Origin: Bactrocera neohumeralis
Lineage: Eukaryota; Arthropoda; Insecta; Diptera; Tephritidae
NCBI RefSeq assembly: GCF_024586455.1
Contig: NW_026089624.1
Coordinates: 2,447,341-2,511,340, forward strand
Length of the DNA: 64,000 nucleotides
Direction of reading: 5' to 3'
How positions within the stretch are numbered: the first letter of the stretch is position 1; each line of letters opens with the position of its first letter. The notes beneath the pieces are model-generated. The model saw only the letters and a program-made list of their open reading frames with translations. It had not been told where the DNA came from and did not search any database. The position numbers and the translations under genes were made by a program. This document shows positions 1-10,834 of the stretch, in pieces.

Positions 1-225
1 TTAAAAAATTTTGCTCACATTTCCATAAATTTGTCTATTACGTTTAGTAGTTAGCGTTCGAACGACGATTCGAACGAACGGATACTTTTATATACTAGTT
101 CACGTATGTCATCATGCCAGATCGCGATAGAAGCGTTACGATCACGTACGTCATAATACGAAACACAGGCTTTTACGTGACGAATGATACGTTCACGGAT
201 GTAACGATTCGACCCCTGTTCAACC

Positions 226-236
226 GGTTATGGGCC
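226..236 (+). promoter_or_regulatory. Primer-binding site, half-tRNA initiator Met type
   Basis: The string GGTTATGGGCC matches the internal (half-tRNA) initiator methionine primer site that copia-type elements use for minus-strand priming. It sits 68 bases before the Gag ATG at 304, as expected. Confidence 0.6.
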
Positions 237-303
237 TTTTGCTCAACAAGTTATTTGCCTATTGCTAAAAGTAAAGTTATTATTTAATTTTATTTAAACG
301 AAA

Positions 304-1512
304 ATGGCGGCAGGTGCTCTTAGTTTTCCTTTTGAAGCGCGGACGTAAAAATTTCGATTATTGGAAGCGGAATGCAAAATCGTAGTTGGTCCTAAAAAGT
401 TGCTGGAAAATAACAAAGATCGCGACAGCAATGAACGGGCACTGGCGGAGATTACGCTCATGGTGGAGCCGAGTATTTTTTCGCATATTGCAAACGCAGT
501 GACTGCAAAGGATGCATGGGATTCGTTAATGGCCGCGTATGAAGACAGTGGTTTAACTCGCAAGGTAGAGCTTTTAAAGAAGCTGGTGCATTTAAAGCTG
601 GAACAGTTTCAATCCGTACAGGTTTATGTGAGCGAGATGGTCATGACGTCAATCAAGTTGCAAAATGCAGGTCTGGACGTAAGTGATGAACTAGTGGCAT
701 CATTATTGCTTGCTGGGTTGCCTAATGAGTATCAAGCACTCGTTATGGCTGTGGAGAATTCGAAAGCGAAATTAACTGTCGATAGCGTTAAAAGTTTGTT
801 GTTGCAAGATGTCAAATTTGACCGTAGCAATGATACTGCTGACAACGCATTATATTCGAAGAATTTCCAAAAGAAAAATAATCACAAAAGTTCTAATCGA
901 AAAAAGTTTCGTTGTTTTAATTGTGGTCAGGAAGGCCATATGCGTAAAGAGTGTCTCAAGTCTCCGAAATCAAAGAAAGTAAATGAGAATGAAGTTAAAA
1001 ACAGGATGGCAATGTTTTCAAATTCGCTGTTAGCGAATTCGTGTTTGCATTCTCAGAGCGGTGAAAATGTATGGTACGTTGACTCCGGCGCAATGTCACA
1101 TATGACAAACGATCTGAAGTTACTTTCGAAGTTGAGAGCAGCAGAGCATAATGAAGTAATTTTAGCTAACAGAGAGCGAGTTCCTGTTAACAGTGTAGGC
1201 GAAGTCACCCTGGTTTTAAATATAAACAGACAAAAAGTCGAAACAAATATTCGAAATATCGAAGATGTTCCCAGTCTTTGCGCGAATCTTTTGTGGGCTC
1301 GGCAAATAACAAAACAAAATAAAAAGGTGATGTTCGAAGGGAATGTATGTAAAACCCTTGATGCGAAAAACAGATTAATTGCAAAAGCGTATGCAGAAAA
1401 TGGTTTGTACAAATTAGATTGTACTAAAATTCCAGTTGGGAAAGCAATGACAACTATTGATAATTTTGAACTGTGGCATCGAAGATTAGGACACATTTCA
1501 AACACAGCATGA
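304..1512 (+). pseudogene. Copia Gag-protease-preintegrase
   Basis: The frame starts at an ATG at 304, meets a TAA at 346-348, and then stays open from 361 to 1512. It holds the copia Gag fold (UBN2-like), one CCHC zinc knuckle of the form CX2CX4HX4C at 913-954 (CFNCGQEGHMRKEC), a retropepsin active site WYVDSGA around 1072-1092, and the GAG-preintegrase motif LWHRRLGHIS near the end. Gag packages RNA in virus-like particles and the protease cuts the polyprotein. The early stop and the broken integrase that follows make it a pseudogene. Confidence 0.85.
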
Positions 1513-2133
1513 AGCAGGTACAGAATTCAATGCTTGGAGTTAATTACAACGGCCCAAGTGAAAAAGAATGTATTGTATGTGGTAAGGGTAAGCAAACTAG
1601 AATAACAACTAAATCAGCTGGTACTCGTGCTAAAAATTGTTTGGACGTTGTACATTCAGACGTGCTTGGTCCAATTAGCACAAAATCGTGCTGAGAACAG
1701 ATAATGGCACTGAATATTGTAATTCTCAATTTATAAAATTTTTGCGTGAATGTGGTATTGTTCACCAAAAACAGCTTCATATACGCCGGAGCAAAACGGG
1801 GTGGCTGAGGGATGAATCGTACGTGAACGTGTAAGATGCATGTTGCTGGATTCTGGCCTAGGATACATATTTTTTTGAAGAGTGTATTTTTGTTAGTTGT
1901 TTCATAGAGTCAAAAGCATTTAGGCTTTACCGAAAATCTGACTACAAGTTTATTGTAAGTCGTGATGTAAAGTTTTTAGAAAATACAAGCAATAAATCCA
2001 AGCGCGCATAGCCAAATCTAATAGTTGATATTATTAATGAAAACGAGGCGAATAACATTAACAATTCAGGGGAGCTGAATGAGAGCGAATTGTGTGATGT
2101 CAGTATATCTTCGGAAAGGCTAAAAAGAGCTTT
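1513..2133 (+). pseudogene. Copia integrase remnant with internal deletion
   Basis: The zinc-binding end continues in another frame (CIVCGKGKQ) and reaches the first catalytic aspartate region (VVHSDVLGP, about 1648-1674). It then jumps directly to the second aspartate region (LRTDNGTEYC, about 1690-1719). About 60 residues of the core are missing between the two. Downstream, SRDVKFLENT near 1960-1990 is the conserved copia linker before RT. Stops and frameshifts separate these pieces. Confidence 0.75.
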
Positions 2134-3541
2134 TTGTTAAGCGTGGTGTCTGATGCTAAAGATCCTGTGAATCTTGAAGAGGCATTGAATAGTCCAGAGG
2201 CAGATGACTCCGCAATGAAAGAGGAGATGGAATCTCATAAGACAAACAGAGCTTGGGTGCTTACGATATTGCCTGAAGGTAAAACAGCAATAAATTCCAA
2301 GTGCGTTTTTAAAACTAAGCGCAAAACTGAAGGTGCGCTGGTTCGTTATAAAGCAAGGCTCGTGGTTAAAGGTTGTTCACAGAAACAAAGCGTTGACTAT
2401 TCGGTAACATTTTCACCGGTAGTCAGGTACAATTCATTACGATTTGTATTTGCTATGGCGACGAAGCTTGATTTGTCAGTGCATCAGTTAGATGCGGTAA
2501 CTGCATTTTTGAACGGTGAACTTCAAGAAGAAGTGTTCATGAAACATCCTGACAGTTATAATGAGAATTCTGGCAGAGTTTGTCGTCTACTAAAATCATT
2601 GTATGGCTTAAAACAAGCAAGAAAAGTTTGGAATGATAAATTGAATGAGGTACTAATTAGTCTGGGACTAATTCGGAGCGAAGTCGATCAATGTATTTAC
2701 TTTTGTGTGAGTGAGTACAGCATGGCATACATAGCAATTTATGTGGACGACGTTCTGGTGTTCTCTAATACCTCTAATACCATACTGTACTCACTCAGCT
2801 ACGCAGCGGATTAAACGAGTTGTCTTCGGAATTCAAAATGAAGGACATGGGTTCAGCGTCATCCGTACTTGGCATGAGAGTTCAGCGCGATGAGGTAAAA
2901 AAGTCAATTAAACTTGATCAGTCTGAATATATTTCCAGTGTACTAAAACGGTTTGGAATGGACGATTGTAATGCGGTAGCTACGCCACTAGATTTGTCGC
3001 AAAAGCTAACATTAGAAATGTGTCCAAAAACTGAAGAAGAAAAGAAAGTGATGGAAAAGGTTCCATATATGGAGGCAGTGGGTAGTTTTTTGTATGCAGC
3101 ACAAAATACCCGGCCTGATATCAGCTTCGCAGTCAATTTGCCGAGTCGTTTTTCACAAAACCCCGGCAAAAGTCATTGGCTCGCATTGAAGCGTGTGATG
3201 CGGTATTTCAAGGGTACAGTCAACAAAGGCATCGTGTTTCGGAAATCAGCTCAAAGTTTAACTGGTTATTGTGATGCTGACTGGGCAGGAGACATTGATC
3301 AAAGGCGGTCAACTTCTGATTACGTGCTTATATTGCAAGGAGCAGCTATATCTTGGTCATCGCACTGACAGTGAACAGTAGCATTATCATCAACGAGCAT
3401 TATTTTCAAGCGATTTGGTTACATCGGCTAGAGTTGGAACTAGTTTTTGGTGGTACAGAAGGAATAAAAATGTACTGCGATAGCAAGAGCGCTATTCACA
3501 TTGTTCGGAACACTAACTCTCCCCGAGAAGTTACGAGATAA
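2134..3541 (+). pseudogene. Copia reverse transcriptase and RNase H
   Basis: The segment 2134-2814 carries the copia RT from the VFKTKR and RYKARLVVKG motifs through DAVTAFLNGEL and SLYGLKQARKVW to the catalytic YVDDVLVF near 2739-2762. A stop at 2812-2814 breaks the frame, which resumes at 2820 with the thumb, connection and RNase H (GYCDADWAGD, about 3262-3291). The last RNase H piece (MYCDSKSAIHIV) is in a third frame at 3353-3541. The catalytic YVDD box is intact but the chain is split into three. Confidence 0.85.
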
Positions 3542-3728
3542 GTTATTGCAGCTGGAACATATTTCAACAAGCGAAATGTTAGCAGATGGCTTAACAAAGG
3601 TTATACCTGCAATTAAGAATGAATTTATTAATGTTAAATTAGGCTTAAAGTAAAGTCATGTATCATTTAACATAATTTTTGATTTAATTAATATTATTAG
3701 TGTTGTCAGATGTTCCATTAAAGGGAAG

Positions 3729-3856
3729 TGTTATGGAATATTGTAAATCTGGCATCACTATACTTCTTATTCCTTTTAAACTGTTCTTATGTATATTATA
3801 TTCAATAAAGTCAGTCGTCATACATTGAAACTGCGTGTACGTAACTCTGTTCAACA
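3729..3856 (+). repeat. Putative 3' LTR of copia element
   Basis: A purine tract AAGGGAAG at 3721-3728 is followed by TGTTATGG, and the segment ends TTCAACA, giving TG...CA ends over 128 bp. An AATAAA at 3802-3807 suits a polyadenylation signal. The short length fits copia LTRs. No matching 5' copy was recognised, so the right edge is approximate. Confidence 0.5.
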
Positions 3857-3980
3857 AGTACAGACAATAAAAAGTGTAGTTTCGATTACCAATCTGTTCT
3901 CATATTGTGTATTTTTGTGATAGAAGAATTAAGGTCTTTCTTAAAATAGTTCCCAATAGTTTGCAAATAAGTTAACTTAC

Positions 3981-4275
3981 CATAGTTTTCATCACCAGCC
4001 CCAGTATCAAGAGATTGTACCAAAAATTCAGTAAGCACATTAGCTTCTATCTCTTTGTTTTGCAATGAATTATTTCTTGGACTTGGATAAGATGGCGTGC
4101 TAAGTCCACTAGAACTAATTGATCCAAAAATTGATAAGTTTCCTGCGCATTCACTTGCATTCAATTGTGTACCGTTGACATATTGTACATAATTCAAGTT
4201 GTTGGAATGGGATGACAATCGACTAGCAGGACGAGGAATTATTGGCTCATATATTGATTCATAAGTTGTAGAACC
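3981..4275 (-). CDS. Zyx: Internal exon, zyxin-like (pre-LIM region)
   Basis: This is the best candidate for host coding sequence. On the minus strand a splice acceptor (CTTTTTAG before 4275) opens a 98-codon frame that ends at a perfect donor, G|GTAAGTTAAC, at 3981/3980. The peptide has a tyrosine motif YESIYEPI, a Ser/Thr/Pro-rich stretch, and a C-terminal part ALTEFLVQ-like (VLTEFLVQSL) ending DENYG. In zyxin/LPP-family proteins a helix of this kind and a (D/E)xYG directly precede the first LIM-domain cysteine, and the exon phase (one base of a Gly codon left over) allows that continuation. Zyxin is an actin and focal-adhesion adaptor. Neighbouring exons were not found; the copia element occupies the downstream intron. 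The gene name rests on remembered family features. Confidence 0.55.
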
Positions 4276-4597
4276 CTAAAAAGTAATAGTATAATATTAT
4301 ATATTTTGCTGCTGGTTTCAAAAATATTGTAATGTGTCTTTATTCAGTCCGTTACTAAAGAAGAACCAGTAAAGACAAATTTTAAGATTATGTTTAATTT
4401 ACTACACAAAAAACTGAAGAATAAAAAAGGCGTGGAACTGAAAAGATAATACTTTTATTTTTCCCAACATTTAGCAAAATTAGTTTTTTCACCTTGTGGT
4501 TCCAACATTTAAATTCTACTGGCATCTTACAAGGTGTGTTCCAAAGTAAACAGGACTTCAAAAATAAAACAGAACAAATGGTTTGAGTCGATGGATT

Positions 4598-5543
4598 TTG
4601 GTCGATTAATTGTTTTGCCACTGCTACCACCATGAGATCGTTTCACATCTTTTGGTTGCTGCCTTCTTAGCACCCCGTCATACATGAGGTTCCATAACAG
4701 CGGGCCTAGCACAGACCCTTGGGGTACTCCATTCGAGATAGTGTAGCTCTTGGCTCCTTCGTTCGTATCATAAATCAGCCTTCTATTTTTAAAACAACTT
4801 GTTATAATTTTGATGAGATATGCTGGAACGCGAATTTTTTCCAGGGCTTTCATTATATGTGCCCATTTTGCCATGTTGAATGCATTCTTAACATCCAGGG
4901 TAATCAGCGCGCGGTACTTTTTCGTGCCACCTTTCCATCTTTTCCCACTTACTGCACATTTCGCAGTATCGACGGTTTCTCGTAGTGCGTCAATAGTGGA
5001 TCTCTTTTTTATAAAGCCGTATTGTCTCTCTGCTAAACCGCCGGCTTTCTGGATTACTAACTCCAGGCGGTTTCGTATTATACTTTCGTACACTTTACCC
5101 ATTGTGTCGAGCATACACAAAGGTCGGTACGATGAAGATTCTTCAGATGGTTTCTTTGGTTTTGGAGCAGAACCACGAGTCGGGGGACACCTTTTCCTTT
5201 ATACAAGCGTTGTAAATTTTAGCAAACAATTGAGGTTTTGAGCTTATAGCTTCCTTCAGGGCTCTATTAGGTATGCCATCTAATCCAGAAGCTTTGTTGT
5301 TTTTTATTTTTGTTTTGCTATGACCCGGAGCTCCTCTTCTGTGACTAATGGGAGTGACTCTGCAGCTTCGTTTCGTCGCTTGGCATAGGAAATCTGATCG
5401 TGTTTCGGGAATAGTGTTTCGACGACTTTTTAAATAAAAGATGCATCGTTAGGTTGTTGCTGCTCATTTTTAAATTATTGCATACAGATTTTGTAAGCAG
5501 TTCCCCAAGGGTCAATGTTTGCTTTTTCACAGAGCTTCTCAAA
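4598..5543 (-). pseudogene. R1-clade reverse transcriptase, 3' truncated
   Basis: RT motifs appear in order: CMLDTMGKVYESII, GLAERQYGF, ALITLDVKNAFN and SNGVPQGSVLGPLLWN. The catalytic YADD box is lost: the sequence passes from DGVLR to a frameshifted remnant of the strand after it (VVAVAKQL, about 4632-4606) and then to mariner DNA. Because non-LTR insertions keep their 3' end, this truncation points to capture or later deletion rather than simple insertion. Confidence 0.75.
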
Positions 5544-6494
5544 TCATGATTTTTTGCTCCGGGTAATTGCCGAATTCAAGAGCTTCTTATGGTTTTTAAA
5601 TTCTTCTCTAAGTCGATTTACATTCGTTTCATTGTGGTTACGCTGCAGACGCCCTCTAGCTGAGTGACAAAGCTTTCTCAGAGTGGCAATTTCCTCATTC
5701 CACCAATATACCGGGCGCCCCTTTACGCGATGAGTTGTTCTACGCATTGTCGCATCGCATGCTGTCACCAGTTTCTTTCGCACAGTCGATACCAGATGGA
5801 CGGCGTCGTCATCTGGTGCTCTTGATGCGCTCCAGACTAGCTCAAGCAGGTCTGCATCGAACTCCTGTTGCTTACAGCTTCGCTTTCGGGAAGTGTATCT
5901 GCTGAGGAGTTCCGGCTCTGGGGTGCACGAAATTTGAGCTATAATCGCCATATGATCACTATTTGTGTATATATTTGACACTGTCCACTTTATGTGCCTG
6001 CTGAGTGAATCATTTGCGAACATAATGTCAATTATGGATCCTTTGTTTCCTTTTTGATATGTGTTTTGCGTTCCACTGTTTATTATTGTTAGATTCGTTT
6101 TACTTAGGAATTCTTGAACTAGGCGCCCGCGATGGTTTGTATATCTGCTGCCCCATGCAGTCGACCGTGCATTAAAATCCCCAGCTAAAGACAGTCCTTA
6201 AAGGAAATCTTCAAATTCTGTAATTGCTGCTTTGGGAGAAGCATAGCAACTTACAAAATATATCCCTTGTATATTCGCCCATGTGAAACAGTTATGAGCT
6301 TCTCTGGAACTGGTCTTAAAAGGCTGTCAGTTGCACCATATGTTGCCGGTTTTGTCTGCAATCCATGTGCTCTCCGAACGCTGGGAGTATTGCTCACTTA
6401 GTTTGGCGACATCGATGTTCTCTTCTGTAACTGTCTGATCTAGCAAATCCTGTGCTGCTGCGCATTGATTTAAGTTAAACTGTATTATCCTCAT
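5544..6494 (-). pseudogene. R1-clade ORF2 endonuclease region
   Basis: ORF2 appears to start at 6494 with MRIIQFNLNQCAAAQDLL, the usual opening of an R1-type apurinic-type endonuclease. The catalytic GDFNA-type box is near 6190-6160 just after an in-frame stop, and the C-terminal box with NSDHMAI lies at about 5970-5950. The peptide then enters the linker before RT (EEIATLRKLCHSARGR). Frameshifts near 6330 and 6030 break it. Confidence 0.75.
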
Positions 6495-6562
6495 TTTCTT
6501 AGAGACTTCATCATCTCCAGGTACTTGGGGCAAGTCATGCTCAATATTGAGTGTTCCCCTTT

Positions 6563-7516
6563 TCAGAGCATGCAGCTCGGAACGTTGGTGCATACCTTTG
6601 TTAAATGACCCGCTGTTCCACAACGTGTGCATTGCGAAGATCTGTCTGTCAAACTGCAGCAGTTACGCGCCATGTGACCCAGGTGGAAACACTTATAACA
6701 TCTTGGATTAGGCGAGTACTCATGAAGGCGACAGATCGACCACCCTGTCTTAACTTTGCTCAATTTTAATGCAGCTTTAGCATCCTGACCCGTAATATCT
6801 ATTACTTTCGTGACATCACTGGTCATTTTTTGCACCTTTTCAATAGCCCTTTTTGGCTTTTTTGTGGGGGGTAGTTCTCCCGATGCTTCTCGCAGCCGCT
6901 TTGGGGTGTTCAGCTTTTTAGAAATGTGAGAAATCTGTGTTGCTTTTTCAGAAATAATTGTTTTCTCCGGTTTCTCGACTTTGTTATATAAGCTCATTAT
7001 GGTACTAAATAAATCGCGCATATCCTGGTTTACGTGCCTTTGACCAGCCATCATATTTTCCAACTCTTTTATTTTGCAACCCAGCTTGTTAAAATAGTTG
7101 GACGATTCATTATTTAGTGATTTCTCATCACTTTTGCTTGCCCGGTCAGCAGTTACATCACTAAATGTTAATCCAGCAGCGGTGGATTCCTCATTTCTGC
7201 CGTTAGGGGTCGTTCTCAGAATTTTTTCCATGAATTTCAGTGAGGGTTTCGGCTGATTTTTAATTAATTCACGCACAGTTTCGATGGAATTTCCGGTTAT
7301 CACGGATTTTGATTGGGCCACATGTTGATCGTCATTTATGTCCTCACGACCACTTTGAAAACGTTGAAACCACTCGTGCACTCTGCTACGGGATAGGCAA
7401 TCAGCGCCATAAACTTGTTTCTTCAATTGAAACGTTTCGGTAAAAGTTTTATCAATTTTAAAACAAAATTTAATGTTGGCTCTTTGTTCGAAGCTCATTT
7501 CGCACCGATAACACAA
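6563..7516 (-). pseudogene. Mariner DNA-binding domain fused in frame to R1 Gag (317 codons)
   Basis: Residues 7-97 (7498-7226) are a mariner N-terminus with helix-turn-helix signatures (FEQRANIKFCFK, SRSRVHEWFQRF). Similarity stops near SLKFMEK. The frame then runs without a stop into a basic, coiled segment and two CCHC knuckles (CYKCFHLGHMARNC, CTRCGTAGHLTKVC), as in ORF1 of R1-clade elements. The third knuckle begins at the end (CTNVPSC) and is cut by a frameshift. The natural mariner start is probably the methionine at 7498. Whether the fused frame is translated is unknown. Confidence 0.75.
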
Positions 7517-7689
7517 ACAAACTGACGCTTAAACTTCAATAACTTCACTTCCAATCGATGAAATGTCAAATGTCATTCTCACTGGACAATCGATAAGGAT
7601 AGCGGATTCTAACGCACCAGTCGACATATAGATGGCGCCACTAGTGGCCGCTTGATTCAAAAAGTCCTGTTTACTTTGAAACACACCTT

Positions 7690-8159
7690 CTCTATATACA
7701 AATAAGTTGGGGTTTTGTCTGTTCGCTATAGCTGACTAAACCGTTGCATGAAATGAAAAATGTCCTCAACCGCTTTGAAGAAAATCCAAGGAGGATGGTT
7801 TGTAAAAAAAAATTCAGAAAATGGAAAATTTTAACCGACTTACGACCGTAAACTCAAAAAAAATCATTACTTACTTATAGTTATGTTAAACTTAGGCAGA
7901 AAATGTTATTTAACATTTAGCTAAGCGGCAACACACTGATAGGGTGAGAAAATTCCGAAAGGTTTCAGCAAAATGTACATTACCAAGTGAAAGTGAAGTC
8001 TCTCTTTGTTTATAGTTTTTGACATCCAGTTCGTACAGATTTGGCATTTTATATGGACTTCCTGTTACATTTGTTGTAAGTGCGCTGATAATGAGATAAT
8101 TTAATTTGAGATAAGATAGATGTGCCGATTTCACAAAAATTAAGCTAAACAGAACCAAA
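7690..8159. other. Unassigned AT-rich spacer
   Basis: No conserved coding signature, LTR or inverted end was recognised. Short open frames here have no family resemblance that I can see. Confidence 0.5.
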
Positions 8160-8655
8160 GCATGCTTAATCCGTCACCCTCATGGACTTCGATTGAAAAT
8201 ATAAAATTACGGACGAATATGAGAGCTCATCTTCATGGAATCACTGATGGTGATTTTCCACAGCAACCGCTTAAACTTGGGGAAGAAATTTTTTCCACTC
8301 CAAAGTGAAGCAGGAACTGTAATATACTTTCTGAATGAGTCTCTGGGACAAATGGTTTAAAAATTTTAATAGGTGCAGTATACCCTGACATGAAGAATTT
8401 GTCCGAAAATGATAGTGTCACACTGGAATGAAATAAATGATCTAATTATTCAAAAAGTTCACGGAGAAATAAAAAAATACAAATCGATAGACACCGTGAT
8501 TAATAACAGACGCAGTCCTTTATCCCCAGGAGTTTTCAAATTCATTAACCCCTTCTGGACTGCCACATGAATTGGCTTTAAAATTGGAATTCCAATTATG
8601 CTTTTGAGGAATTTAAGCCCTCCAAGCATGTGCAACGAAACGTAGACAATTTCAC
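8160..8655 (+). pseudogene. Helitron helicase fragment
   Basis: Read across frameshifts, the plus strand gives LRTNMRAHLHG then LKLGEEIFSTP, followed by EINDLIIQKV, KKYKSIDTVIN, VFKFINPF and GIPIMLLRNLSPPSMCN. These are consecutive blocks of the PIF1-type helicase of Helitrons (the LTTNMR, YKSIDT and PIMLLRN regions). Only the C-terminal third is present and it holds several stops. It differs from the two Helitron arms at 52.6-59.9 kb and looks like a different, older family. Confidence 0.75.
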
Positions 8656-9896
8656 GATTTTAGGCGAATTTCCGAAATTTCAAGGCCGGAGTTGGGGTTG
8701 AAGATGCAATCCGATCTCAAAACAAAAAGTTGCATTGGAATCAGGAAGTACTAAGGCAACTTTTCCGCACTATTAGAAACCTCGAATCGAAAAAGTCCGG
8801 AATGGACCCACCCTACTCTACAACAACCACATAGAAATCAGTATACATCAATTATTGTCTGGGTTAAATTAAAAGCTAAAGCCCGTATACGGCGTATTAC
8901 ATGTTGCGCTCACAATTTAGACCCCTCCTCTAAACGACAACCATTACACTGAGAACTAAAAAGTAAAGATTTTTCATTGGATAGGAATCACATCATCTCC
9001 ATTGCGCCCAGAAAACTCCTGGAATTTTTCAGAATGCTGGACCTGTGTGACTATATATGGTATAGGGGGCACAAGAGGGCACAGGGCAGTCGAAGTGCAA
9101 AACCTCAATTAATTTTTTCTAACGATTTTTCATTCGGAAACAATTTTATGTTATTAGATTACATTTAGTCCATTCACTAATATTGACTGTCCTCACTGCC
9201 GTGCGAGATTTATAAAACAACTGTTTTTGATATTAAAAATTCACATCATTAAATATTTATTAAAAGAAAACATTGTACTCCCGTATTTTGTTATAAAAAT
9301 TGTATTCATTTTGGATTTTGGATTTGGAAGTCGATTGTCAGGTTAATACATTTGCATTTCTTTTGAATTATTTGTTTGTTTACATTTCTTTTTTTTTCTG
9401 TTTACTTTTTTTCTCTATGTAGTGTTTAAATTAACTGTAATAATGTGATATACATATTTCTCTACTGACAAACAGATGACGCTAAATCGAAGTCGCACTG
9501 GGAGATTTTGAGTAGATTAGCTTCAAATCTTTCTGGCGGCGAGATTAACGAGCACCTTTTTGTATGCCGAAATCTTGCTAAATCTAGTAGATAACAACAG
9601 TAAACCCTTTTTGTAGAATTTCATTTTTCTCTCGGCAATTCTGTTTTCTTTATATTATTTATATATTATTACTGCTTTTAACTCCACTCATTTAAAGTGA
9701 TGGTAAAGCGAATAAATTTTAGATCAATCAAACTCTTTCATAACACTAAACTAAAGAGATAAACTATTTTCATAACACTGATCTACAGTGCCTTTGTTGC
9801 CCTAGATGTAAAACCGATTTTGAATATATTTGTGCTCTCGGTTCATAACACTATCACAGATTCTGTAGAATAACATATGTGTTTATTACTACCTTG
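8656..9896. other. Unassigned AT-rich region
   Basis: Low-complexity, AT-rich sequence with no recognised gene. Part of it may be the 5' untranslated region of the CR1-like element that follows, whose 5' end I could not place. Confidence 0.5.
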
Positions 9897-10550
9897 ATGG
9901 CAACCATGGCGCCGAATAAACGTGTTTGTGTTGAGTGCAATAGTGTAATTAAAGGAAACATTAGACGTTTGAGCTGTATTAACTGTAAAAAGTGGTATCA
10001 TATGAGCTGTAGTGGTATACTAATGTAAATACATAGAACTGTGGCAGATGCGAATTGGAGGTTAGCTTCGTTGTCCCGGAGTCGGAAGGCGGGGCCGGTG
10101 AGGGTTATAGTGATGCTCCAGGCATGAATAAAATATTAGAACGCTTAGATAAATTATTGGATCAAAAGTTTGCAAAACATGTGGAACCTTTGCGTATGGA
10201 AATTAGAGAATTAAAGACAAGTCTCACTGTTATGGAGGAGGAAATTACTGAACTAAAAAAGGCTAGAGAAATGGATAAAAATAATATGAAAATAAGGCAA
10301 AGACTCTGAACGACCTAGGTAAACGTGTCTCTACGCTACAAAAAAAGGTTTTGGAATAGACATGCAAGGAGTATTCAGAGAAGCTGAGGAACGGAAAAGT
10401 AAGGAATCCAGCATCATCGGGTACAACTTTAAAGAATCAGACAAGAATACTGGTGCGGAGAGACAGTTGGATGATAAAACAAAATTCATTCAACTGCTAC
10501 CGGATGATTGTGGTATTGAGATGCAGCAAAGGACAAGATTCGTCTAGTGA
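9897..10550 (+). pseudogene. CR1-like ORF1: PHD-type finger and coiled coil
   Basis: The ATG at 9897 opens 43 codons with the pattern CVECN...CINCKKWYHMSC, the first metal ligands of a PHD-like finger. A stop at 10026-10028 interrupts it, and the last CX2C pair (NCGRCELE, about 10037-10063) is in another frame. From 10055 to 10309 the frame is a heptad-rich coiled coil (LERLDKLLDQKF...LKTSLTVMEEEITELKKA). A third piece at 10362-10547 continues the C-terminal domain. ORF1 proteins of this kind bind the element RNA. Confidence 0.65.
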
Positions 10551-10701
10551 AAATCGCACTTCCGTCTAAAGAATGTGCTAGAAAGATATTGACAACGAAA
10601 CTTAAAGATGATGAAAAAAATCTGGTCATTAGGTACAAATTTGGGGAGCCGTTTATCGACAAAAATGTAAACATTCGGCCAAGAATCCTAATATCGGAGG
10701 A

Positions 10702-10834
10702 GCAATAACAAATATCACCATTGTTCATCAGAATGTCAGGGGTTTACGCACTAAGCTGAGTCAATTTTATACAATATCTGCGTCTAGTGATCCGGATTTT
10801 GTGCGTGCTATTGAATCATGGTTGAATGATAGTA
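10702..10834 (+). pseudogene. CR1-like ORF2, start of endonuclease
   Basis: The frame gives ITIVHQNVRGLRTKLSQFY then AIESWLNDSI, the first beta-strand and the metal-binding E region of the apurinic-type endonuclease. It stops exactly where the rosa-like element enters. When the element is skipped, the frame continues as DSIKDGEVIN on the far side, so the insertion site is precise. Confidence 0.75.

Larger units (their letters stand above)
226..3856 (+). mobile_element. Ty1/copia LTR retrotransposon, decayed
   Basis: Gag, protease, integrase, reverse transcriptase and RNase H follow each other in copia order (integrase before RT), which separates it from gypsy and BEL elements. The left boundary is set at a copia-type primer-binding site; a 5' LTR matching the 3' LTR was not recognised to its left. 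The element is broken by in-frame stops, frameshifts and a large integrase deletion, so it cannot be autonomous. It lies antisense to the zyxin-like exon that follows. Confidence 0.88.
4530..7689 (-). mobile_element. Composite mariner carrying an internal R1-type retroelement piece
   Basis: Inverted ends match across the element: AAGGTGTGTTCCAAAGTAAA at 4531-4550 and the complement of AAGGTGTGTTTCAAAG at 7674-7689, both followed inward by CAGGACTT. Between them lie a mariner 5' region and N-terminus (7225-7660), about 2.6 kb of R1-type Gag, endonuclease and RT on the same strand, and a short mariner 3' end (4531-4598). The mariner catalytic region is gone and the R1 piece lacks its own 3' end. 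Confidence 0.75.

Noticed and set aside
97..224. Possible 5' LTR of the copia element left of the primer site
   Set aside because: Position and the CTGTTCAAC ending fit, but the rest does not resemble the 3' LTR, so no LTR was annotated.
8977..9168. 63-codon plus-strand frame
   Set aside because: No recognisable motif, no neighbouring homologous sequence, and length expected by chance in AT-rich DNA.
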